A stretch of DNA of 64,000 nucleotides. It comes from Polytrichum commune (lineage: Eukaryota; Streptophyta; Polytrichopsida; Polytrichales; Polytrichaceae). Shown here piece after piece: positions 23,101 to 34,275 of the stretch. The stretch spans positions 25,814,527 to 25,878,526 of the forward strand of contig OX485808.1 of the NCBI GenBank assembly GCA_950295325.1, in the 5' to 3' direction. The position numbers and the translations under genes are program-made. Each line of letters begins with the position of its first letter. Within the stretch, counting starts at the first letter, position 1. The notes beneath the pieces were generated by a model. It saw nothing but the letters and a program-made list of their open reading frames with translations, was not told the DNA's origin and ran no database searches.

Positions 23101-24377
23101 ACATCATATATACAAACTCACATAAGTTTTATACATATCTTCAAAATCCCGGATCTCTCTCTAAAATTGTAGCCAAACTTTGAAGAACCACCAAAATAAC
23201 ATAATTACTCCAAATCAAGAGTGTTTTAGCACTTTGGGAAGCTATCAAAGTGGTTAACAAAATAAAATAGATATTAAAAGTTAGTAAAATACTGTCCAAG
23301 TTTCATAGCTTGTCAAAGGTCATACTCCCAAATTCATTGTTAGATGCACCTCCCTTCACTTCATAGGATGTTCTGGTTTCATATAAGCTTTGCTAATCCC
23401 AAGTGATAGCATTATGGAAAGCTAACAACATCACATATGTTCTCTCTAAATTTCATTTTAAGAATCCTTAGCAAACATTTTCTATGTTGTGTTGAAGTTG
23501 GTACACACTTTCATTGTTGAATCTAGTTGGCAACTTAACACCCTCTTACCTTGAAAGCCATAACTTTCTCTTCAAAATTCTAAATCAAGAATTTTAAAGC
23601 TTCATAAAGAGCTGGTACAATAACACATCACTCACTCAAATTTCATAAATACAAACACTATACATAAATTTCTACAAGGTTTTGAAGTCATGATCTTCTA
23701 AATTTCTTTACAACAAACATAGTTTCACTCTAACACTCATAGAATCCACATACAAAGTCTGAATGGAGCGTGCTATAGCATTTCGGAACCACACTAACAA
23801 GATGTACAAATTCTCAAATTTTCATAGAAAAATTCCAAGTACACACTGAGTTCTCGCCCTCCACACACACACACACCAAAATTAAAACTCTACACCCCCT
23901 TAGAGAGAGTGGCCGACCCCTTAGCCTCCTCATCAAAATCAACACTAGCCTAAATCAATATCACATGGGCTCCAACTAGTCATTGGTTAACCCCTATAGG
24001 CTTATTTCATCCCTATCTATCCTTAATTCTTGTCAACACACCTCCTTGAGGAGAGAGGAGGTCGACCTCTTAACTTCCTCGTCAAAGTCAACACTAATCC
24101 AAACCTATGTCACATGGGTTCCAACTAGTCATTGGTTAACCTAAATAGGCTTATTTTATCCTTATCTATCTCTTAATCATTATCTATCCTTTAATCCTTG
24201 TCATTTCCTTATCTTAGCCATAAGGCATCAAAAATCAACCTAAATGGTAAATTATATCTATATTTTATTTACCAAACTTCAAACACACAAGATGAAGTTT
24301 GAAAACATTAAAAAAATTTAAACATATAACCTCAAATGTATTTCTAAATGATATTGAAAAGAATTCCAAAAAGAATT
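20143..24377. other. Long unassigned decayed sequence
   Basis: No gene is recognised. 20265-20405 holds imperfect short repeats of a GTGCAATAACTA-like phrase. CCTAGTAGTG at 20719-20728 is a weak CACTA-terminus resemblance. 23901-24175 contains two diverged tandem units about 150 bp apart (shared CACATGGG-TCCAACTAGTCATTGG), preceded by a short CA microsatellite near 23862-23876. The rest is AT-rich. Confidence 0.5.
23901..24175. repeat. Tandem duplication, unit about 150 bp, two copies
   Basis: The units starting near 23902 and 24051 share GAGAGAG-GG, TCGACC/CCGACC, CCTC-TCAAA-TCAACACTA and CCAACTAGTCATTGGTTAAC. They differ by scattered substitutions, so the duplication is old. Confidence 0.75.
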
Positions 24378-24836
24378 TCACTCCAACTGCAAGAACTTGA
24401 GGATGCGTCGAAGAATAACTGCAACGTAGTCCGTACGATCAGCCTTAGACAATGGATTAACTGGACCTTGTAGCCAATGTTGATGGCCGCAACTTCCTTT
24501 CGCAGGCTTAAGACAACAAAAATATTGATCGTCATTTAAGCCTTCAAAAATTCCTCTAAATGTCACATCCCGAGTGTCAGGTTCAACACACCCAGCTTGC
24601 AACAAAATCACCAATGCACGAACATCTTGTTGAAGGTTTCCGTGCCACCGCTACTCCACACGAGGTTGCTTCAACGGCCGAGAAGGCCCAGCTTCTTCTT
24701 GTTGACGCTCATGCAGTGGTAAAGGACTAAGTGGCAGAAGAGTACGAGTCGGCAGTTGAGATAAAGAAAAGTCCAGCTCAAGTTGTGGTTGAAGTTCTTC
24801 ATCTTGAGACTCAGACAAAACTCTCCAATTCGACAT
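24378..24836 (-). pseudogene. Unrecognised open frame with one in-frame amber stop
   Basis: From an ATG at 24836 the minus strand reads a polar, acidic N-terminal region (SNWRVLSESQDEELQPQLEL), then a Pro/Leu-rich linker. A TAG at 24653-24651 follows, and the same frame continues with RWHGNLQQDVRALVILLQAG through a Cys/His-containing stretch (FCCLKPAKGSCGHQHW) to a stop at 24378. With the TAG read through this is about 152 codons. The composition is more protein-like than the surroundings. I do not recognise a family. It may be a gene fragment carried by a repeat, a damaged exon, or chance. A run of A on the plus strand lies immediately upstream (24841-24857). Confidence 0.35.
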
Positions 24837-25059
24837 GTTCAAAAAAAAAAAAAAAAATCAAAATAACCATATCAAACTGGTGAAGCTCTGAAATGGTCTT
24901 TCTTCTTGTAACCTAAATACTTTCTAGTAAGAAGGCGTCATTCTGAAGCTTCCCCAAAATATATGATTTCTTCTTCCACTCAAATCCACTCAAATAAAAA
25001 TAAAAAACGTATAAACAATGGATAGGAATATAAATCCCTTCAGCATGCTCTGATAAACG

Positions 25060-25340
25060 CCAAGCCGCGGAAGCCCAACTGGTAAAGTGCTTAAAACACC
25101 ATAGCATTGGTCCGGGTTCGAAACCCTCTAGACCCGTATGAGCAGGCAAATGGCCACGTGGCTTGGCACTGCTGGTGAAACCTAGGCAGGTAACTACCAG
25201 TTGGCGCCACCTACCCCCTGAGCATGTGACTCTAAGTTTCGTGGTTCTAACCACGGTTCTTTTTCTTCTCCCCTCATTCCTCTGATCTCCCCCCTCCCTT
25301 TTGTCTATACCTTTATTTTTCTTAGTTTTATTTTTATTTG
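25060..25340 (+). mobile_element. tRNA-derived SINE, copy 1
   Basis: An A-box-like sequence TGGTAAAGTG (25080-25089) is followed by a B box GGTTCGAAACC (25115-25125), with the spacing expected of a polymerase III internal promoter. A non-tRNA body and a T/C-rich tail follow. No complete tRNA cloverleaf is evident, so this is a SINE and not a tRNA gene. The boundaries are approximate because I could not identify flanking duplications. Confidence 0.62.
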
Positions 25341-26854
25341 TTTTAAACCCTACTTTCAAAACATTTCACACTATATTTATTTATTAAACCATTTCTTACA
25401 CGATACCGTAATCACATTCCATCCTCTCATCCCAAAAAACCTTACTTTCGCTAGTTGCCTGACATGAAAACCTCGAATTTGTTTTGCGATTGTTGGATCT
25501 TCTTGATCCCTTATGAGGAAGAGGGTCAACCAATTAAGACCCATAAGCCTCCACAATATGAGGTATTAGGCAAGGTCACACTTGCTTATATGTCTCTTGG
25601 GTGCCTTATATATATTATGTTACATATAAGACATTTCTATCAGTATTCTATTGGTATCTACATTTTGCAAATCCATTGCTTAGGCATATGTTAAGCCTCC
25701 ACACACATTGTACTATGTGGTCAATTTACCATGAGTGTTCATAGGCCATGCAGTTATTGTAAGAACATTCATAAATGGAAGTAGGTGTAAGGAGGGCATG
25801 GCTTTCTCAATGGCATGAAGCGCATTGATTCTTCATGCATGATTTTCTAGATAATCATGAAAACATGGGTTTTATGTGATGGGTGTATTTTTAAACCACC
25901 CAAAGATTTATCTAATTTATATAAGAATTCAATGGAGTTGTAACTTGGAAGAAACAACCACCTAGAAAGGATTGGGCATATTATACTAATTAGTATGGGA
26001 AAGTATGTCCTTTGTGATGCAATTAAAAGATGATGACATCTGGTTCACTTTCCAATCCAAAAATGTCATTTCATATTTATTGTACACGTGTTTGTTATTG
26101 AAAACCAACACTATGTACCATATCAAACCTTTGAGGCCCCAATTTGTCAAAAGTCAAAACACTTAGGAATCTTAGAAAGTAGATGTAATCTTAATAAACA
26201 CAAATTTCATATGTATAATTTATTTATTAAAACATTAAAAATGTACATTTTTAATGCCAAGATACTAGGGCAAGACACCTCATTTTTATCATCTACGAAT
26301 GTATAACACAAATACTTAAATAGAACATCTAAAACCCTAGAATGGGAAGTTAGACTTAGTATTAAGAGCAAAAGCACTTGCAATATTCCTTGAATGTTCA
26401 AAGGGCATTAACTAAACCTTGGACCAAGCAGATTTGGGAAATGAGGGGGTCTTTAGTGAAGGGTGTATCATTTAAGATTTTCATTGGGTTAATTATGAAG
26501 AGGAATTGAGAGGACATCGAACACTTTGGGACCTTATTTTGTGATATTTTGAATTCAAGAGCTCATGTGGGCAAGGGTTGGTAGATATCATAGATACTGA
26601 ATCAATCAACAATTCACAAAGTAGACCTCCCAAGACACCTCAAAATCCAACATCTACACCACTTACCACACCAATGAGACGATTGTCAAGGCTATACTTA
26701 TAATAGACCCCTCCTCTTTGTGTTGAACACATTGTATTTGCATATCTACAAGCAATTTGGTGTTTCCCTGGAGATAGATGAGGCTAATGTAGACACCCCC
26801 ATCTTTATGGAATTATCCAACCAATGGATTTAAGCATTTGAAGCTTGAGCATGT
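25341..26854. other. Unassigned sequence
   Basis: AT-rich decayed DNA. The frames at 25455-25694 and 26088-26306 have no recognisable motifs and are not called as genes. Confidence 0.45.
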
Positions 26855-29250
26855 TAGTAAATGTGAATCAAGACCAAAGTATTTGAAATTGGAGTTGAGG
26901 AAGGTGTTGATCTAGGCTCGGGAATAAAGAAAAATACCTACTTCCCAATTTGACGTTATAGGGGGGACACTCTTTTATCGTTCAATGTTGTGTAAGTGGA
27001 CGACATCATTAGGAGATTCTGCATGAGTCATTTGCCAATGAAACAAGGTCTAATGCCAGTATTGGTTGTGTCATGTCTCTACAGTGATCACATGTAAGAT
27101 AAAATGTTGTTCAACTAGATTATTATTAAAGGATATCCATAATACAAGTTGGTTTGCACCTCGTGCACAAAAACCAAGCATGTCATAGCGAGTGCATAGC
27201 ACTTCTAGTTATGGAGGACATTGGGTGTAGTTTGACTTTTGCAAAGTCGACTAACCCAAATATCATCAAGACAACGGCTAAATCAACATCTATTACTTAT
27301 CCACTGAATTAGAGCAATTGTACCACCAATAGATATCCAATTAAAGAAGCTACCCGATTAGCCTCATCTACCTTGCATAATGTGCAATGGTAGAATTTCA
27401 GCTTTTTTATGAATATTTTCTGTTACTTCTTATGGAGTTCATGATTAACAAAATTCAACTTGGATCCACTTTAGATTCCATATCAAACATTCCAAACAAA
27501 TCCCGCTTCTCCTTATAATTTGAAGGCCCCTTTGTAGAAAATGGGAGTTGCTACTCCAAGATGGCACTTTCCAATTGACAAGAGTCAAAGGAGGCTTGTT
27601 GCAAAATACTATTTCTGTGTTGTGTTTATGGAAGTGGTCAAAACCAATGTTGAATGGGTATCATTCTTTCCATATACAAGAGGTTAAGGATGTTAGAAGA
27701 GACCTTAGATTTTGATGCCCAATGGGTCATGACAATTCAAATACTTGTAAAACTCTTAAAAGTACAGAAGTGATATGTGGAATTTTGCAATGTGCAATAT
27801 ATGTGCAGATATCAAGTGGTTATCAATGATTTCATTGAAGGAGGTGATACCCATTGGGTCGAATATTTATACATGTACACATATGCTAATCAATATTCTT
27901 GTTGAATCTAGATACATGCACAATATAGGTCTTAACAATATCAACAATGATACTAAGCGACATGTTTCTTATCACTCTTGTCATTTGGGAGGTGTTATCT
28001 AATTTCAAGGGTGCATGGGATTTTCGTACACATATCATGTGCATGCACATAAGGGGTATTAGTTATGACTATTGTTTTACAAAATAGACATAGGGCTGGG
28101 GTTTTTTTCTTGGCAATGTAGATATATCATGGGTATATTATGCTTTATAAAATATTCATGGCATGCACATTAACTTATAACAAGGGCATACATATACATG
28201 AGATTATAGATAGTTCAATGGAGATTAAGTTTGAGATAATTGCCTAACATCTCTAAACTTTCTCTATTCTATGGATGGTTCATACACCCTCATTGCAAAT
28301 CATCAAAGCCATCAATCACCAAGGTTTGCTATCTTGGGAGGGTATGGTACATGAGTGTCTGAGTTTATTGTGCATTAATGATTTTTTCTTATGTTCAATT
28401 TTTGGAGACTCATGTTTTGTAAGTCTTTATTGTGTACATATGGTATGGTATTATGATTTTAATTGTTTTTGCATTGTATAAAATTTTCTTGTGATTCTTA
28501 GTTATCACTTTGTGTGTGTATCTATTGTTTTGTCCAACCAAAAAACTATATATAGGGGTTTAAAAAGGAATTCGACGCACGTACATGTTGTAGTCTTTTA
28601 GTGAAGGGTGCACCTTTTGTTTTGTTTGGTAGGTTCCCTCAAAAAGTTGCTAAGGTAGATATGGCCAATTTAATTAGTTTCCTTAGTCAAACACCTATTA
28701 TGGCTCCTAATTGGCAATATAATCGCTCTAATTTGGTGGGTGAGTAATACATGTTGATTTAGCCACCACCCTGATGATATTTGGGTTAGTCACCTTTGCT
28801 AAAAAGAAAACTACATGCACCATCCTTCATGATTAGGAGTGTTGTCACCAAACTATGACACACTTGTTTTTTGTGTTTTTTTGTGCTTGGGGTGGGCAAA
28901 TTAGAAGGTTTCATGTGGTTGTGAGGTGCTGACCAACTTGTATTGTGATATTTTATAATAAAAAGCTAGTTCGGCAACATTTTATCTTACATGTGACCAT
29001 CTTCGGGATATGACACAATCAATATTGGCATTGAACTTGGTTTTTGTTGGCAATTGACCTATGTAGAATTTGCTAGTGATGTTATCCATTTCTACAACAT
29101 TGAACGATGGAAGAGTTCCCCAATATAATCACTACATTGGGAAGCAATGAATCCTTGATTCCAGATCCTAGATCGACACCTTCCTTAACTCCGATTTTAG
29201 TGATTTCAAACTCTTTGGCCTTGATTCGCGATTGCTAACTAGCTCAAGCT
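26855..29250. repeat. Large diverged inverted duplication (arms about 26855-27370 and 28680-29250)
   Basis: The left arm read forward matches the right arm read in reverse complement. The shared blocks keep their order: GAAGGTGT-GATCTAGG, TCGTTCAATGTTGT, TCACATGTAAGATAAAATGTTG and GACTAACCCAAATATCATCA. Similarity is moderate, with indels. The 1.3-kb spacer (27371-28679) has no clear partner. Both arms have stop codons in every frame. This could be two insertions of the same repeat in opposite orientation. Confidence 0.72.
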
Positions 29251-29255
29251 TCTAA

Positions 29256-29739
29256 GGGCTGCTTCACACTATGGCTATCCGAGTCGAGAGGCCATGGGAT
29301 CGAGTGGCCAAACTTTGTTGAGAGTCCAAAGAAATGGGTTGAAAATACCCAATAATATATTGTAAGTGAAGCCTTCGGTCAGGCATAGTGTGAAGCCTCC
29401 AAAGGCCAAGCCCAAAGTCCAAACCCAAAGGAGCACCCCACTTTGTTCCTTGTCCAAAACAACCCCTCTAATCTCACGGCCAAGATTTTGCCAATGATTG
29501 ATTTTTTAATGAAAAAAATCAACGGCCTCTCCACCATCGTGTGGGTTTCCAATCCTGTTCGACCTAAACTTCGTTCGAGGCTTCGTCACCTTTGTCAAAA
29601 AGTAAGCATTTTAAATTACAACGGCCTTTGGACTTTGGCCTTAGTGTGAAGGGTCGAGAGGCCACACTCTTGGTTTCTTGCAATGTGATTGGTGGAAATC
29701 AACGACCTCTTGACCTTCGGCCATAGTGTGAAGCGCCCC
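29256..29739. mobile_element. Inverted-end MITE with subterminal repeats, possibly hAT-like
   Basis: The ends GGGCTGCTTCACACTATGGC and the reverse complement of GCCATAGTGTGAAGCGCCC are inverted. GGCC-AGTGTGAAG phrases recur inside (29387-29399, 29637-29650), as subterminal repeats often do in hAT elements. I could not settle the target duplication. The short frames inside are incidental. Confidence 0.5.
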
Positions 29740-29761
29740 TAATGCTCGGATCCATTAGCTA

Positions 29762-30182
29762 AGGTAGAAATACCATAACCCATTAACCACCCTCTAGCCG
29801 TGCACTAGACCGCCATCATAATGGTGAAGTGCCATTTCTAAAACCGATCATGACTCGGCAGCAACTTCAATGTGTGTACACTTAGTGTAGCCAATGGGAG
29901 TCAAGTGTTAATGTACTCATGAGGTAACCGATTTAGGTGATGTTATGTAAGGAAATGCGGATTACCGTGTTCGGTGTATGGAGAATCTAGTGAACGAGTA
30001 GGGGTTTGGACAACTTTCCACTTTGAAAAATTGTAGCATTTTGTGTATAGGGCTCAAAAATATGAAACAACTAGCATTCTTCTTGAATCCTTCTCGTCCA
30101 TCTTGGAGAATTAGCTCATGATTGTCAGACCATATCTTCAATGCGAATCACCTTACTTTCACGGGTTATGGTATTTCTACTT
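29762..30182. mobile_element. TA-flanked MITE with about 20-bp inverted ends
   Basis: The left end AGGTAGAAATACCATAACCC pairs in reverse complement with the right end GGGTTATGGTATTTCTACTT. TA lies on both sides (29760-29761, 30183-30184). It is 421 bp and non-coding. Confidence 0.62.
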
Positions 30183-30925
30183 TACATGATTCCACAAGGC
30201 AGGAGGTGTCCACACTAGCCTCGTCTACCCTTAGGTATCAACATACGAATTATTGAACACACTAGAATGATACGTGTATCACCACGGTAAACTTGTAGAT
30301 GTGTGTAGTTGTCATGTATGACGTGTGCCATGGGACTCATCTGTTGGTGAAAAATGTGAACAAGTTGGGCCCAGAGAGTCATGGGTCTTGCTTGACTCTC
30401 CAAGATTTGGACATGATTGGGCATTGTACGTTACGACACAACTTGACAGGCTTTTTGAACACAAGGCTGAGTGAACAGAGCCCCTACTCCTCAACACTAC
30501 CTTGTCACGTGCAAATGTGGATATTGACCAACAGCATCGCAAGTTTGGAGGGAATGACACCTATACTACTACTACTCTTGCTTGTTGCAGGACACAACAC
30601 TGGAGGCACTCTTGGTTGGATGGAGTCATTCTTCGGTCATTAAGTTGAAAAACCTGTGTACCTTGAAGTTCTCCCAAATTGGCAAACCTCATCAACTCAT
30701 GATGGGTACTTACATACTGTGGCAGTGTGGCAGTGTGGCTCATGTGATTCTTCCTTTTGTCAGCAATAGCATCAAAAAGTGGGGTAGGTACGTGAAGGTT
30801 ATCCTCAGCCATTGCACTAAAACCTAATCTACGAGCTAATTTCCAACTTAACCCACTTGCGGTGGATCTGCGGCAGCCTTATGGTGGAAGTGGGCAAGGG
30901 TGAAACAACCCGGACACTGGTTCTT

Positions 30926-31210
30926 ACACCAGCCACGCCGGGTCCAGCTGGGGCCTGCCAGCCCGGCCCGGCCTGTGCGCACCCCCCCCCCCCCCGGAAT
31001 GTCGGCTGGCCATCCAGACGGCAACCCCGGGCATTAGGGACACCGTCCCAAAGGGCCCCGGCTGGCTATCCCTGCATCTAGCCAGCCAAGGTCCTTTGGG
31101 ACGGTGTCCCTAATGCCCGGGGCTACCGTCTAGATGGCCAACTGACATTCCGCGGGGGGGAGGGGGGGGGGGGGGGCGCACCGGCCGGGCCCCGGCTGGA
31201 CCCCCGGTGT
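30926..31210. mobile_element. GC-rich fold-back element, near-perfect palindrome
   Basis: Two arms of about 140 bp pair from ACACC (30926-30930) to GGTGT (31206-31210). They include GGCATTAGGGACACCGTCCC in the left arm and its complement in the right, plus a C run (30982-30995) facing a G-rich run (31154-31178). The centre is near 31068. It is very GC-rich within AT-rich DNA. Flanking sequence on both sides matches one continuous segment at 12815-12930, which shows the palindrome was inserted. Confidence 0.78.
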
Positions 31211-31979
31211 GGCAGCTCTATCAAAGGCAAGGGTTTAGGCATCTAACAAGGAACGAGTATATGGGTTAGTTCGTCCAAGTTGTGGAAGTGTGGGAGGAGG
31301 TTGATCCCTTGTGATCAAAAAATTTGTTACACTCTTGCAGAGAAAATCCGTTGAGCGTAGCTTCTCATATCCCCATGGGTAACTTTATGTACACTACTAT
31401 GTGCAGTTAGATTGCCTTCACAAATAGGTTACCTATTTATTCATGCAATTTATCTATGGCGAAAACAATATTACAATTACTTATAACTTTGTTACTATTC
31501 ACCTGTATAGGAAAGTTACAATATATAAATTGGAATGTTGATAAAAAGAGCGTGGGACAACCTAATAGCGCATACTAGTGTAGACCACTCAAAGATGTAG
31601 CCGAGGTGGGGGCTATGGAATTTTCTATGTAAAGGGCTCTTGAAAGATACGTGATTTTGAAAGCAACAACAATTGAATTTAAGGGTTTTCTTGCCTCTGA
31701 TGCTAGAGAAAAGCTCTCAATTTGCTTTGATTATTTTGTTGGGTCTATAAGTTTGTCTACAGATAAGTCTTGGAAGAACCACTGAGAGATAAGAGGCAAA
31801 CGTTTATCTCCATGTGAGGCTCTATGTGGATGAATCTAGATCAACTTTTAATAAACTAGATATCCATGTAAGTAAGATAAGGTATGGGCATGGGGGAGCT
31901 AAGCTTATAGGCAGAGAGAGGTCAAGAGCGGCAATACAGTACACACAAAAAAGTAAATTATATATTAGTTAAGTGGGGA
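31211..31979. other. Unassigned sequence
   Basis: 31222-31290 continues the dispersed segment also seen at 12815-12890 (minus). The rest shows no gene or repeat I can name. Confidence 0.45.
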
Positions 31980-31981
31980 TA

Positions 31982-32461
31982 CACTCTAAACTCCGTAGTA
32001 TCACATCTGTGGCAATCAAAGTGCATGTGATATTACGGAGTTTTGTAGTGTTAACATGGATGCGTGATACTATAGAATTAGTATAGCATGTGACATTATG
32101 GAATAACACAAAGGAGATGTGAGGACCTTTTGAATTCATTCTCCTATCACCTAAACTAGTGTGGTCCACTCCACTTGGCCTTCTTGGACGATGTGGCAGA
32201 CGATGCACCAACATTCAACAAGTGGCATAAGAAGAAGAATAAGAATAAGAATAAGAAGGTGGCATTGTTGACACATGACGCAATGCGAGGGTGTGGGTTG
32301 ACTTCTTTGGTGGTTTGCATTAATGACAAATTTCATGATATAAGGAAGAGAAATGTTACAATAAGGAGTGAGATTTGAACTACAAACATCCGTTCCTTAG
32401 AGTTTCAGGATATTAGAGAGTGGGTGACATTATGGAGGTTGATAGTACGGAGTTTAGGGTG
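31982..32461 (-). mobile_element. H family element, internally deleted copy
   Basis: The left end CACTCTAAACTCCGTAGTAT matches the right end of the copies at 15566-17408 and 41434-42834 in reverse. The right end (…GTACGGAGTTTAGGGTG) matches their left ends. TA flanks are at 31980-31981 and 32462-32463. It is 480 bp against 1.4 kb for the longest copy, so it is a deletion derivative. An AAGAAT-type microsatellite lies at 32231-32258. Confidence 0.72.
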
Positions 32462-32608
32462 TAGCTTTACATGGCGATGTGAGGCCAAACCCACCACCCT
32501 TAAGCGTCCTAGTCCGGGTGATGGCTTTGAGAATCACATGTATCTCCTACAACCTTGAACCATGTGCCAGGTAATTTTCATGTTCAAAGGAACACATGTT
32601 GTTTCAAC

Positions 32609-32773
32609 TCATTGTACTTTATTAATGTTAGCCTCTTGGCGTGTGGTAGAGTTGGCTTTCTCAAGAGTCCAACCCGCGGCTTTAGCCACACATGCCCTTA
32701 AGGACATTCCCCTCGCTCTTCTAATCTTCACTTCCTTTTTCTTGCCATTGCAAGAATCCTCCACATCCTCCAT
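32609..32773 (-). CDS. LTR-encoded 54-aa microprotein, copy A2
   Basis: The frame begins at the ATG at 32773 and ends with TGA at 32611-32609. The N-terminus (MEDVEDSCNG) is acidic, residues 11-22 are basic (KKKEVKIRRARG), and residues 24-42 are the core SLRACVAKAAGWTLEKANS. The C-terminal codons for INK overlap an AATAAA poly(A) signal (complement of 32618-32623). Compared with the copy at 56635-56799, the codons for core residues 24-40 differ only at silent positions. The family and function are unknown to me. The helical, basic, small protein could bind nucleic acid, but this is speculative. Confidence 0.65.
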   Translation of the reverse strand: MEDVEDSCNGKKKEVKIRRARGMSLRACVAKAAGWTLEKANSTTRQEANINKVQ

Positions 32774-32809
32774 TAATAATGCAAGTGAGTTATTTTGACC
32801 GAGAGGTGC

Positions 32810-32827
32810 AAGTGTTGAAAAACACTT
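32810..32827 (-). other. Hairpin upstream of the LTR microprotein
   Basis: AAGTGTT and AACACTT arms flank a short loop (18 bases in total), 36 bases before the ORF start in sense orientation. Confidence 0.55.
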
Positions 32828-32999
32828 TTCTCAACGGTTAAACACACTCATACAAACCCATACGTGGCACAAACTAGCCTAATGAATCTAACTACTTAGC
32901 CACCACTAAATGGCCTAATGTGATCTAGTTTTTTATGTGCTAACACCCACTAATTGGGCTTAGCCTTGCTAACCCCTAGATATCCTAATTGTGGTTTGC

Positions 33000-33590
33000 A
33001 ACTAATCAGCTCTCGGTGCAGTCTGCTGCCCATTAGTTCTCGGTGATGTCTGCTGCCAATTAGTTCTTGGTGTTGTCTCTCCTCCAGCAGCTTAGCTGCA
33101 GTCGCAGCCTGGGTCGACCAGCTGGGCCTCGGATTGAATTTGGTAACTATGCCTCTAAACTGCCCTTAACACAGCGACCTTCTCCAGCATCCTTGCTGCA
33201 GTCGCAGCCTGGGTCAACCAGCTGGGCCTCAGCTTGAAATTGGTAACTCTGCCTCTAAACTGCCCCTAACACAACCACCTTGTATCAGCAGCTTAGCTGC
33301 AGTCTTGGCCTGGGTTGACCAGCTGGGCCTCAGACTGAATTTGGTAACTCTGCCTCTAAACTGCCCTTAACATAGCCACCTTGTATCAGCAGCTTAGCTG
33401 CAGTCTTGGCCTGGGTTGACCAGCTGGACCTCCGACTGAATTTGGTAACTCTGCCTCTAAACTGCCCTTAACACAACCACCTTCTCCAGCAGCTTAGCTG
33501 CAGTCGCAGCCTGGGTCGACCAGTTGGGCCTCAGCTTGAAATTGGTAACTCTCCCCCTAAACTGCCCTTAAACACAACCACCTCATCTAC
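33000..33590. repeat. Minisatellite of copy A2, unit about 98 bp, about five units
   Basis: Units contain CAGCAGCTTAGCTGCAGTC, then CAGCCTGGGTCGACCAGCTG, then GGTAACTCTGCCTCTAAACT and a CCCTTAACACA stretch. Units are highly similar to each other, which indicates recent amplification. A short different repeat (TTAGTTCTCGGTG-type) precedes the array at 33005-33080. Confidence 0.9.
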
Positions 33591-34275
33591 TAATCAAATG
33601 TTCTCTAATTTCTTCTTCTTTTTTTCTTTCTTTTTCTCCTTAACTAATGAACTAATCTACCACACTAACTTCACTAACAACTACCTAATCCTCCTAGGCA
33701 ATCTCAAGCTCTAAGAGCGCACTCACTTGGGAGGCATTGAGAGAGGGAGCTTAACTAACTAACTTCACTAAAAACTAATAACCCACACACGTGGCTCAAG
33801 CTCTTAAGAGCTTGCTCTCTTGAGAGCGCTTGATGGAGAGAGAGGTAAATGAGAGAAAAAACACCTTAAGTAGCAAAGAGGGAGAGAGGGAGAGAGGGAG
33901 AGAGAGGTGAGGATAGGGTGAGAGGATTAGCACCTCCACTCACAATCCTTTAACCTTCTCTTCCAAAGTAGGGACTAATCCCCATCCACCAAGCTTCCTT
34001 CTTCCTAAACTAACAAGGTGGATCCAAAAGTGGGCATTTAACCCGCGGAGCTCACCTTGCTTCACCTTACCCCCTACTCACATTATCAAGGCATACTCTT
34101 ATTGAAATCAACCCTTGAAATAATCACACAACACCACCTAATGCCTAAAGTTAAATCCACACCACTCTTCACTCTTTTTATGTTTTGTGAATAATCATAA
34201 CACATCAAAGTCAAACTAAAATTGGTTTCGAAGAGTTAATCACCACATGTGGGCACATTTTGGGCTCACAGGCGA

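Larger units (their letters stand above)
32478..34270 (-). mobile_element. Family A solo LTR, copy A2, perfect target duplication
   Basis: It starts TGTGAGGCC, ends GGGCTCACA and is flanked by GGCGA (32473-32477, 34271-34275). The sense strand is minus. The 5' domain (34270 down to about 33600) is nearly identical to that of copy A1 and includes a 16-bp palindrome AAGCTCTTAAGAGCTT at 33798-33813 and a GGGAGA-type tract at 33878-33907. The minisatellite at 33000-33590 is unrelated to A1's. A hairpin, the 54-codon ORF and the terminal box follow. No gag-pol is present. Confidence 0.9.

Noticed and set aside
25080-25125. A functional tRNA gene
   Set aside because: A and B boxes are present, but I see no complete cloverleaf or acceptor stem, and SINE-like sequence follows.
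888-34270. A single full-length LTR retrotransposon bounded by the LTRs at 888-3365 and 32478-34270
   Set aside because: Each LTR has its own distinct perfect 5-bp duplication (CTAAG and GGCGA), and the intervening 29 kb contains unrelated insertions and no gag-pol.
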